64,000 nucleotides of DNA from Silene latifolia (lineage: Eukaryota; Streptophyta; Magnoliopsida; Caryophyllales; Caryophyllaceae): the NCBI RefSeq assembly GCF_048544455.1, contig NC_133538.1:5114658-5178657 (forward strand), in the 5' to 3' direction. Of this stretch, positions 35,478 through 45,517 are shown piece by piece. Positions within the stretch are counted from its first letter, which is position 1. Each line of letters opens with the position of its first letter. A program made the translations under genes and the position numbers. Under the pieces are notes generated by a model that made no database searches, was not told where the DNA came from, and worked only from the letters and a program-made list of their open reading frames with translations.

Positions 35478-37079
35478 TGATACCGTCGTTTCAGTACCAA
35501 AAATAAATACGTAACTACTACTAACAGAAGTCAGCGGTAAGTAGGGTCGATCTCCACAGGGAGGCGGTCACTATCTACTTGTTAATTCGGTCTGTCTAAG
35601 GTCACAGGATTGAGGGTTTTAATTGATTTCTAAACTACTGAAGATTAAGGGAAAGAGAAATAAAGGAAGAAAATGTGATAAAGATAACAGATAAGAGAGA
35701 ATATGTCAGGATTTTGGTTCACCATGGTAGTCAATCGATTCAGTTGCAAATAGCCTAGACAATCTACTGTGAGAAGGATAATGGAAAGGTCCTTCCGGTC
35801 CACTTTCTATCCTAGAATTCCACAAACTTAACTTCTGTCCTCATTAGGGTAGTCTACTGTTCATAGCAGGTCTGTTCATTCCAATCTTCCGATCCAGGAA
35901 CGAAATTAACCAAATTAAAGGGTAACTTAGAAGCGTGCACTCAACTAAGTCGGTATTATAATTAAATTGCCATGGGTACAAATTCTCACAACTAAGCCGT
36001 CTAGTCTATTCGCTACATCGTCTTTATTCTACCATAGATCCCCTAATCCGAACATGAATGAATTTAGCTACTCATATTGCTAATGTTGTCAATAATAACA
36101 ATAATGAAATAACTAATAAATGACATAATAAAATTGTAATAAAAATGCATAAACTAATTAGGGCAGAAATTAATTAAGGAAGAACAAAGGAATTAAAACA
36201 AACAAAGTATGAGATTAAGATTAAAAGAGAGAAAGATTACAGTCACGAGAATTCCGGCGTAAAGAGCGACAAGATCCAAGCGATAAAACCCGAAAAGCAA
36301 AAGTTACAGTGGAAAAGTTTAGGGAAAAGAGAAGAGTAAAGAGTGGTGTCAGTAAAAAGTGTGTTTATAACCTAATCCCGACTTCCTTTATATAGGGACG
36401 TCATTATTAACATAAAATAAACCTAACACGGGATAAAAATCCCGAGTATAATAGCTAAATACTCGATCGAGTAACTTTATATCACTCGATCGAACAAATC
36501 CAAGCTAAAACCTCTCGATCGAGTACTTTAAGTACTCGATCGAACACTTATTAAATAGGCACTACTCGATCGTGTAGAAAAAGGAGTCGATCGAACACAC
36601 AATTGTACTTGATCGAGTACTTTCCAGCGCACAATTCCTGCTTCGCGCACCGAATTTCAAACGGCTGCCATTTCTTTGTTACTTGAGCAAACAAGGTGTT
36701 TCTGGTGGCGTTGGAAATCTAAGAGGACAAGCTTTCATCTACAAGTTGAATCATGTGAAAATATGTTGTAGAACTCGAGATATGGCTCTTCAAATTAGGC
36801 ACTAGCAATTTGAAGTTCTTCCTTTACTCGCCTAGCTATCTCACTTCTTTGCGCATCTCAAAATAGTAGTCTTAAGGCTCCGACTCAACTCATCTCCTAA
36901 ATGCATTCATAGGGACATGTTTTAGGCTTGATTACACTCCTTTCCGGTTCATACCTGTAAATAATACAAGAGAAACCAAAGTAGACAATTCGGGGGACAT
37001 TTGTAGCTAAATACTACACAAAATGCATAGAAATGCGTGCAAATAAAGTACATAATACCTATATAAAATGCACGCATCA
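35478..37079 (-). repeat. 5' LTR of element D
   Basis: TGATACCGTCGTTTCAG..GCACGCATCA, 1602 bp. Same terminal sequence and general plan as the B LTRs (similar first 100 bp), but diverged in the rest. Palindromes at 36463-36610. Confidence 0.85.
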
Positions 37080-37084
37080 GGAAT

Positions 37085-38280
37085 TGTGGTCGGGTTGTCA
37101 TCCCGACTCGTGATTATGCGATCATATATATTATGTTTGGGATAGTTTGGGTAGTTTTGACCTGAAGCCACTCGATCGAGTGCCCCTTACTCGGTCGAGT
37201 AGCTGCAGGTGTGTCTATTTGGAGGTATTCTGATTTTGGGCTACTCGATCGAGTAGCTAAGAATACTCGATCGAGTAGGGCCATCTCGATCGAGTTCCTA
37301 ACCCACTCGATCGAGTAGCACTGTTACAGGAACTTTTCCGACTTTAAATTGACTCAAATGCTTTGTTTTGAATATTTCGATATTTATCATGGTTATTGGG
37401 GGTTAGTAACATGTTTGGATCGACTTATTAGTTATGCTTGGGTTCGTGCTTGACTTATAAATGACGTTTTGTGAAAAATATTAGTTGGTTCTTATTGCAT
37501 TCATTTTACTTCCTCAACGTCTACAACAAAGCCTCATTTATTTGTTACCAAAAATATTTGTTATTTCCTTCATGGATTTCCCTAGTAAGGTTGCATGTTC
37601 TTTATGTCTATTGATAATCATTCTCATAAAGTAGCAGGTGTGTATAAGTTAATGTTAGTCGTGATTAGTGAGTAATGTCGATAAAGTGCAATATGTGTCA
37701 GGGTAAGTGAGTAAGTTGTTTGATGGTAAACTTCGGGAACGAAGTTCCTTTTTAGAGGAGAAGAGTAATGTCGCAAAAGAAAAATGCCGAAATTATAACA
37801 ATTTTACCGTATGTTTGTAATGTTTTATAATGTCTCTGTTATGTTTGTAATGTTTTATAATGTCTCTGTTACACTTCAAGTACGAGTTTATAAATGTTTT
37901 AATAATTTTGTTGAGGAAATTGTATATTTAAGTAAAAGATGAATGATTGACGCATTATAATGATAAGATGGTCATAAGGAGAAGACATTGTCATGAAAAA
38001 TAGCGGGGTTATCCTTGGTAGTTTTGCGTTATGTGACTATAAATCACACATTGTTGAATCTGTGATAGGATCATTTGTTGCATGTGGTGTGTTCGGTAAC
38101 TCAAGTAGTGGCTTTCAGAAACTTGAATATGTGGTGTGACTGGACGGTTAATGATGATGACTTAGTGGGATAATGCTTTTAGAGTGTTGTGGACCTGTGA
38201 CGAGTAAACGGTAATGTCAACCTTGGTTTCTTGTCGTGTGGTTTGGGGGAAGGTGAGTTGAACTTCGAGGACGAAGTTCT
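37085..38280 (+). other. Element A 3' non-coding region
   Basis: No gene recognised. Palindromes start at 37172, 37243, 37265, 37284 and 37305 (the last four spaced 22, 19, 21 bp). A 32-bp unit with TTTGTAATGTTTTATAATGT is tandemly duplicated at 37800-37870. A second PPT-like phrase (ACGAAGTTCCTTTTTAGAGG) lies at about 37740. Confidence 0.6.
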
Positions 38281-38297
38281 TTTTAAAGGGGGAAGAC
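38281..38297 (+). other. Polypurine tract of element A
   Basis: TTTTAAAGGGGGAAGAC directly before the LTR start TGTAATACCC. Confidence 0.85.
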
Positions 38298-39506
38298 TGT
38301 AATACCCGTCCTTTTAGGAACCCGTTGACCAACATTGACCGACCTTTGGGGCAGGTGTTAGCCTTTAGGAATGCGTGCCAGAGATGCCTAGTGGCTTGTT
38401 GGGCTTCAGGGATGAGTGGTACTCGATAGAGTAGAGGCTACTCGATCGAGTAGCTTAGGTACTCGATCGAGTAAGTTGGTTACTCGATCGAGTAGCGTCT
38501 TTACAGCGGGGATTTATAATCGTGTTTTGATGAAACCGCATATCATTTCCGCCTCCTTCCTTCAGACCTAGATGTCGCCTCCCTCCTTTCCCTTCACCAT
38601 AATTCCTTCCATGGGAGCTTTAGAGGATGCTAGTGCCTTGAGGATGAGTTTCTTGAGTCAGGTAGCGGTCTTAACGCCGATATGCTATGCGTAGGGGTTG
38701 CTTGCTTGGTTGATGTCATGTGTTTGATCGAGGAGTTGCTGCGATTGGCTAAAGGTAGGTTCGCCTACTCAGTTTTTGTTGGTTGTTTAGTGTGACGGTC
38801 ATTGTATGGCTTGTAGTGTCGTTGTGATTAATTGTGGTAATCGGTTGGTGTTGTGATGTTTCGTTGGTTGTTGTTGTCGTGCAGCTGATTGTGATTGACT
38901 GTCTGTGGTTCTCGAGGTGCGTCCTCGGTTGAGTGGAGTCACTTGCGGGAGTGGCTTCACGCCCTAGTTTCGCCCTCCGTGGAACCCGCCACGGGAGGGG
39001 ATGTGCACATTAATGGGACAGGGTTATCGCTCGGTATGATGAGCGGGGCTTAGGTGGGAACGGCTGCGGTCCCCCACTAGCAGGGCTGGTCCAGTGGACC
39101 GTCGGTGACGATGATTGGTTGGAGTGGTTATGGTTTGTGTGTATGCTTGGTTGTATGTGTAGTGTGTGGATAGTTGTTGTTGTGTCTTGCCTCAGTTGTT
39201 GACGTTGTGTGGTTGTTTCTGTTGTGTTTGCCGTGATCCCTTATGGTGAGCAGTCAGTCTTAGCAGGTGATGTCTTGGATGGTAGCTTGAATCTTGGCGG
39301 GATGAGTCTTCACGAGTCATGACAGGAGTAGTCTTCATAATGTTTGATGAGTTGTATCAGTAGTTTGGTTATATCACTTGTAAAATAATTATAAATCTTC
39401 TTTTATTAACTTTTGATGATTACTTTCCTCGTGCAACCGAGATGGTAATACCCTTATATGCTAGGGAAGATCTTGTTAAGGCTCTTTGGTATATGGAGGT
39501 GTTACA
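38298..39506 (+). repeat. 3' LTR of element A
   Basis: 1209 bp, TGTAATACCC..GGTGTTACA, paired with 12099-13345. Shorter by a 19-bp deletion between two palindromes and by several small gaps. Confidence 0.92.
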
Positions 39507-39799
39507 CATGGTGCATACATGAGGAGGGCTCGCCAGCCATGATGCGTTGGAAGGCTCGCCAGCCATGGGGCGTATATGAGGAGGGCTCGCCAGCCGCGAT
39601 GCGTTGTAAGGCTCGCCAGCCATGGTACGTATATGAGGAGGACTCGCCAGCCGCGATGCGTTGTAGGCTCGCCATCCATGGGGCGTATATGAGGAGGGCT
39701 CGCTAGCCGCAGTGCGTTGTAAGGCTCGCCAGCCATGGGGCATATATGAGGAGGGATCGCCAGCCGCGACGTGTTGTTAGGCTCGCCAGCCATGGGGCG
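39507..39799. repeat. 57-bp tandem array, right part (~5 copies)
   Basis: Continuation of the 11511-12098 array beyond element A, beginning CATGGTGCATACATGAGGAG. Ends at CATGGGGCGG, 39799. Confidence 0.94.
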
Positions 39800-39829
39800 G
39801 TCGGTTGATCGACCGTGAGAATAGCCACG

Positions 39830-40490
39830 CTGGATGGGCTTGTTTTGGAAATAGCGGACTCTTGATGCCGTCGTGGAAATAGTGAATTTTGAATTTCACT
39901 ATTATTGTTTTTGAAATAAGCGGGTTCCGCGAGGAAGCCCCCTGTTAACATTTGAAGGAATAGTGAATTTTGAATCTTCACTACTCGTTTTTGAATTTGA
40001 AGTGGCGGTTTTACTCGCCGTATGTTTGAATTTTGAAGGAAATAGCGAATTTTGACTTTTCGCTATTACATTTGGAGTGATGGTTTATGTTGCCGCCGTT
40101 GATATGTGAAGGAAATAGTGAATTTTGAATCTTCACTATTGTTTTTGAAGTGACGGTTTATGTTGCCGTCGTTGACAAATGTGGAGGAAATAGAGAATTT
40201 TGAATCTTCACTATTGCTTTTGAAGTGACGGTTTATGTTGCCGCCGTTGACAGATGTGGTGAAAATAGTGAAATTTGATTTCCAACTATTATTTTGAAAA
40301 TGATGGTTTTAATTGCCGTTGTTCGAAATTTGAAGAAATAGTGAATTTGAATTTTCACTATTATTTTTGAAAATGACGGTTTTAATTGCCGTCGTTTGAA
40401 ATTTGAAGAAATAGTGAGTTTTGAATTTTCACTATCATTTTTGTATTTGCAAAATGACGGTTCCTAATATCGTCATTGAAAATTTGAGGT
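39830..40490. repeat. Degenerate tandem repeats with internal hairpins
   Basis: About eight units of 60-80 bp. Each has GAAATAGTGAATTTTGAA followed by TTCACTAT(T), which can pair with it, and a phrase GACGGTTTNATTGCCGTC, itself a stem. Part of the element E 3' region between the 57-bp array and the antisense gene. Confidence 0.8.
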
Positions 40491-40719
40491 TTGATTGGAA
40501 ATTGGGCAAAAGCCCAAAATTCCGCTACAATAGAGCAGGGAGCACCCCATTGAGGCGCGAGCAATTTGGTGAGGTTAGGGACCTTCCCTATTTTCTTGTA
40601 AAATATGCGAGATTGGTTTGCATACCATTCTCATTTCATCTTCTTCAACCTCTCGACAAAACCGCACAAAACCGCCATTGTTGATCTTTTAGCTTGCTCC
40701 CATTCATGCCATTATCAAC

Positions 40720-43700
40720 ATGTCATCTCAAGGTATGTATTTCCTCTTGAATCCATTTGAACTTGTTGGTCTTTTTGATAGATTGAATTAGGGCGAAATG
40801 TTTACCCTTGAAAATCGATTTGGGCGTTTTTGATTGAGCCCATTTCGAGCGAAATTGATGATTGCATTAGGTTAGAAACGTGTTTAGGAGCATATGGGTG
40901 CTTTTAGTTCGCATTTTGGTCCCCGTTTGCGTCCCCTATGCTCGAAAAACATGTGTGAGGCGAAGAAACCGTCTCATTTTACAATGCCAAGTTTATTTGC
41001 TTGAGTAATGGGTCCCACTAGGTTGCATTGTAGTCGGGAAAGACCGTATTTGCCATTGTGGACTTTCGTTGGGTATTGTGGGTAAAATTGGAATTTTTAC
41101 CTTTTGTGACGGTCTTATGTCTGACAGAATAAGCGCCTGTTTAGGGCCTGAATTGAGCCAGTTTGCCTTGAAATGGACCATATTGGTAGTTTAGGTTGCT
41201 TTGAGGCGTGATAAAATCACGTTGCCTCGTTGTGGTCGTATTTTGAAATTTTGACCGGTTTGCGCTCAAATTGGCGTAGAAATTGCCTCTTTGAATTGTA
41301 GAAAATACCCCATTGCATCGGGAACGTATTTTGGGTTGTTGGCGGACCTTGTGCGGGTCTTGAGGTGCCATTTTTGCTTGTCGTTGTTTTGACTCGTCTT
41401 TTGCTTGAAAAGAAGGGCGAGTCGTTTTTTGTGCGTTTTTGTGAATTGTTTTTGTTCGGTTGGGTTTGGGTGGGATTGCCCTTGTTCTGCTTTGCAGGTT
41501 TTTTTTGGATTTGTCCATTTTACGCCGTCGTAATGCCGAAATTTTGGCTGACGTTCTTTGTTTGTAGGAGAGTGTTCGGGACCTACTGCGTCTCTTGCTG
41601 CAACTTTAGAGGACCTGTTTGGGACAGGGCCGGTCAGTACTCCGGTTAGTGCACCCGCCGTGATAGTGGAGGACGCTTCTGAGGAGGAGGGGCCTTCCGA
41701 GGAGGCTATAAGGGCCGGGAGGGCCGCTGAGGTCCGTGAGGAGCCCGTTGTTGGGGCTGCTAGCGTTAAGAGAGCTCATACAGGGTCTGAGGCTGGTCCT
41801 TCCGGGAGGAGGGTTACTAGCCGGAAGAAGGCTCCTCGGCCGACCAGACAGACGTTACAGAACGTCGTTAGGGTCGTCGAGATGCCTCTTATCCGTCATG
41901 TTGAGTCTCAGGGTCAGAAGAGACGGAGGGCGGAGATGGTTGAGGACGACGCTCACGTCGCGGGCTGGGACGTTAGACGGGTTACAGCCCCGCGAGGGCT
42001 GAACCTGCGGGCGGCGCCTGCTTGGGCCGAGGGTTTCGACGGTAGCCAGTCGCTGCTTCGACTGGACATGCACATCTCCTAACATGCACATGAGGACTTG
42101 GTAAGTCATGTCACCTGGTTGAACTTTCGTCGCTTTTGAAGTATCAGACCTGAAAAGGTGTTCTGACGTTGTCTATTTTTGATTTCAGGAGATCGGCACC
42201 ATGAGGACTTTCTCGGGCTTCACTACTTGCCTGGGCTTTTACGATGTTCTCTGAACCGGTACAAGGGCGTTGATAGAGAGGTCGGCCGTTGGTGGTCGTT
42301 TGGCGGGACATTCACAGGTCTTCGATTAGGTCGAACCTGTGTCTGATCCGTGCCATGTTGGATCGGTACTGGGATACGACGTCGTCGTTCCACATGGAGT
42401 TCGGGGAGGTTGGCGTGAACTTAGAGGATTTTGCCATAATATCCGGCCACCCTTGTGGCAAGACGCCTGTTGAGTTCACAGAGACACCGGAGAGGGTGTC
42501 TTTTCCTGCGGTTACTCGTCTGATCGGTACTGTTTTTCCTGATCCTTCTGACGTTACTCCGTACCTGATCGCGAGATCATACGTGAGAGACCGCTTCAGA
42601 GGGAGAGCGGTGGGTTATGCTCCGGCGCCATTGGCGAGTCCGGAGGCTGAGGCTAGAGCTGACGCGCAGGAGGCGCGGTTGTAGTTGTGGTACTTCTTGG
42701 GTGCCACGTACTTTGGTGACAAGGGTGACCGCTTGTCGACCAAGGTACTTCCTCTCCTCGCTGACCTTGACACTTTGGGTCAGTTTGACTGGGTCACGCC
42801 GGCTTTGGCGAGTTTTACCCGGTATATTCACGCAACGGTGCGTCCGGAGGCAGTGGGGGATGGTAGTGCCCCTGCTTTGGTTGGTCCCAGCCTCATCTTG
42901 GAGGTACGAGCGTTTTTGTAGTTTTGAGTTTGATTTTGATTTTGATTTTTATTTTGATTTTCGCAATTCTTTGGAAAGACTGGCTGATTTGTGTTTGCTG
43001 TGTTTGGTTACAGGCTTGGTTGTACGCCTACTTTGTCCCTCTGTGTCCGGGGACTATGGGTGGTGTCCCTTCGACTTACCCTGTTGTGAGGGCTTGGACG
43101 GTGGCTCGGAAGAAGTCGATTAAGTCGACTTACGAGGACTGCAAGCGTCGTGTGAACAACCTTCGAGTTGCTGACGTGAGTTGTCTTTCCTTACTCCTTC
43201 TTCTGTATAGAAATAGATAGAGACAGGATGACTAGGTAGCTTAGGAAGCCCCCAGTTAGTTGAGTAGCTTTGTCTTGAATGCAGTTTGTCGGGTGACCTT
43301 GGGAGCACTACACAGAGGTGCCGGCCGCTGTCAGGGAGCGTGTGCGGCCTCGCAGCTCCCAGCGTTTGTACCTGGAGACGGCGATCGAGCCGGTTTGGTA
43401 CCTGGGCGAGCGTTTAGCTCGTCAGTGCTTTTCTGAGACTTTCGTGGTACCGGTCGACCCGCCTAGGGTGTTGTTCCAGATGTCGACTCCCGATAAGGTT
43501 GAGGAGCACCTTCACGGTCAGGGAGGTGAGGAGCTGTTGCTGCAGGAGGTCGACTACGACACCTTCCGGTTGTCGAGGCTTGTCTGGTACCCGATCGAGG
43601 TATTTTTTTCCTCTGTTCTTTCGTTTTCATTGCCTCTTTGATAGGAGGGTTTGTTACCTTTGATGTGGACCCAAATTGCAGGGAGCCGACATGCTGATGA

Positions 43701-44350
43701 GGACTCAGCCCCCAGTTTTCTCGGCCTGCGGTTGCTGAGGTGACCGACGTTGGCATGGAGTGGAGGTTGGTCGTTCTGAGGGTGAGTTCTTGACCTGAAC
43801 GTTTTTTCTCATTTACGCCTTGCCTTGCATTGTACTGAAGAACCTTCTTGGTTGTACGTGACGACCGCTAGTCACCAGGCTTTGTGACGGATGGCTAACC
43901 GCTGGAGGGCGCTCGCTGGTGACCTGGCTGCGAAGGAGGCTCGGCTTTCTCAGGTACTTTTTGTGTGTTGTTTTTGTGTATTTTGTGTTGCATTTCACGT
44001 TTTTAGATCTTGATGACCTATATTATGTTTTGTAGGGTACTGCGGATCCAACGAAGCTTGTTCGGGTCCGTGCCGAGTTGGATACAGCCAGGTCGACGAT
44101 CGAGGCCTAGGGGTTGGGGATCACCTGTCGAGACCAGGAGCTGAGGCATCACGAGGACGTGCTGCGGAGCCGAGATGCGGAGATTGCCTCTCTCAAGGCT
44201 CAGTTGGCTGCGATGGAGGAGCTTCACGTCGAGATGGAGCACGAGACGCTTGAGAGTTCTCCGGAGAGGGAGTTTGAGCAGATGGTAGTGTCTGTCTTGG
44301 CTGCGACTCCTCGTGAGACCGGGACTGGTCCGACGGGAGGCGCTGAGTAG
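40720..44350 (+). pseudogene. Plant mobile domain-like multi-exon gene, antisense within element E
   Basis: Plus-strand gene with clear introns. Exon 1: ATG 40720-40732, donor AAG/GTATGT. Exon 2: 41568-42100, acidic then basic (SGRRVTSRKKAPRPTRQT), donor TTG/GTAAGT. Exon 3: 42189-42903, with LCLIRAMLDRYWDTTSSFHM and EFGEVGVNLEDFAIISGHPC, matching the plant mobile domain hallmark (FH..FGE..V.LEDVAIL.GLP). Exon 4: 43014-43175 (AWLYAYFVPLCPGTMGG). Exon 5: 43285-43599. Short exons follow near 43682-43781 and 43860-43953. The last exon, 44037-44350, encodes a coiled coil (LRSRDAEIASLKAQLAAMEE). Stops at 42079, in exon 3 and near 44108 plus a frameshift near 42320 inactivate it. Because it is antisense to gag-pol, its introns are not removed from the element's RNA. 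PMD proteins act in silencing in plants, and copies are known in transposons; a role here is inference. Confidence 0.65.
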
Positions 44351-45346
44351 TTGTAGTAGCTTGTCTGTATCTTGGACTCTTGCTTGTACACATTTACATT
44401 TTGCGTGAGGCGGTTTGTATATATGTGTTTTTGGATTGTGGTTCATTTTGTGATTTTTGGCTTTTTTGTGTTGTGTTTCGGAGGAGCGCTGTCGGCTGTC
44501 AATTCCCCTTTGGCTTTGCATCAGTTCCTGCATCGTTAGTGTAGAAAATAGGCAACAGGTAGCACGTATGCGTAAACGTAAACATGTAAAAAGCACTTGA
44601 TTGAAGACAAAATTTAACCGCGATGACACGAAGTTAAAATTGAAATTTGAAATTTGAAATGATTTTTTTTGAAAATTTGCGACAAGTCGTCGTGTTTGGA
44701 CTCCAAAAGGAATTTATTTGAACATTTTTTAAGCAACTAACTCGTGTCTTGAATTAAATTGCATCGAAATTATTGAAATTGATTTGTGACTCGGAAAAAA
44801 AATTCAAACTCAAACCGTCAGGGATGAATTTTAGAATAGATTTTTTTTTTGCGACTGTATTTGATTTGATTTTTTTGTGAGATCAAGACTCGAATTTGTG
44901 GGTGCTTGAAATTTTGAGGAAAACTGACGTCGTGTTATCAATTTTCAATTTTTATTTTTGCTGGGAAATTGCGAAAAAGCGAAAAAAATTTCGGAATTTT
45001 GATTGGCATGGAAACGATCCGTCGCGGATCGGGGCGACTAGCCCTTTCCCCTTTTAAAAAAGAAAGAAAAATTCGTATGTTTAAAGCTGCGTCAAGGAAA
45101 CCGTGTCGGATTTCGTAAAACGCGAAAACAAAAAAATGTGAGTGTGAGGAAACACAAAATGTCCCGGACCATCCCGAAGAGGCGCGAGCATTCCGGCGGG
45201 AGGTTTGAGGTGTCAGGAGAAAACACAACTCGAAAGGGACAATTCATGGTGGGGATCCTGAGAACAGGCCCAAAGAGGCGCGAGCTGCTTGGCGATAGGA
45301 AGCAGCTCTCCCTTTTTTTTTCTGAAAAAACGCGCTGATTGTTTTG
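44351..45346. other. Spacer between the two antisense genes
   Basis: AT-rich; no gene seen. GAAGAGGCGCGAGC-type phrases at 45174 and 45272 recur from other parts of element E (for example 40551). Confidence 0.5.
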
Positions 45347-45354
45347 TATAAATA
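45347..45354 (+). promoter_or_regulatory. Candidate TATA box for the downstream antisense gene
   Basis: TATAAATA, about 170 bp before the first in-frame ATG and 50-100 bp before a pyrimidine-rich CTT-repeat leader (45411-45428), an arrangement usual for plant promoters. Function not proven. Confidence 0.45.
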
Positions 45355-45517
45355 GTGATGTTTGTGCTTCATTGTTTCATCATCCGAAACATAAAACATC
45401 TCTACAAAACTTCTTCTTCTTCTTCTTCCACAAAAATATTTCATTGATGCCTTTGAGAATGCGTTGCGACAATGGTGCCGGGATTTGTCTCCTCCCGAAA
45501 AGTATCAACCCGTTTGC

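Larger units (their letters stand above)
16996..37079 (-). mobile_element. Athila-like gypsy element D, internally deleted
   Basis: Minus strand. 5' LTR 35478-37079, PBS of the Athila type (35456-35472), Gag and linker (33605-35355), then protease (17340-18102) on the far side of inserted element B. RT, RNase H and integrase are missing. At the left edge only TGATACCGTCGTTT (16996-17009) of the 3' LTR remains before internal sequence. Flanks GAAAT and GGAAT form a one-mismatch target duplication. Confidence 0.78.
12099..39506 (+). mobile_element. LTR retrotransposon A (non-autonomous), inserted in the 57-bp array
   Basis: LTRs at 12099-13345 and 38298-39506, both plus strand. Initiator-Met PBS follows the left LTR and a purine-rich tract precedes the right one. 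Target duplication is CATAG (12094-12098) versus CATGG (39507-39511), and array sequence continues on both sides. The only own coding region is a broken ORF at 15322-16848; no RT or integrase of its own is visible, so it looks non-autonomous or internally deleted. Element D interrupts it at 16996-37079. Confidence 0.88.

Noticed and set aside
41736-42002. Arg/Leu-rich plus-strand frame
   Set aside because: Shadow frame of exon 2 of the PMD-like gene, which is GC-rich.
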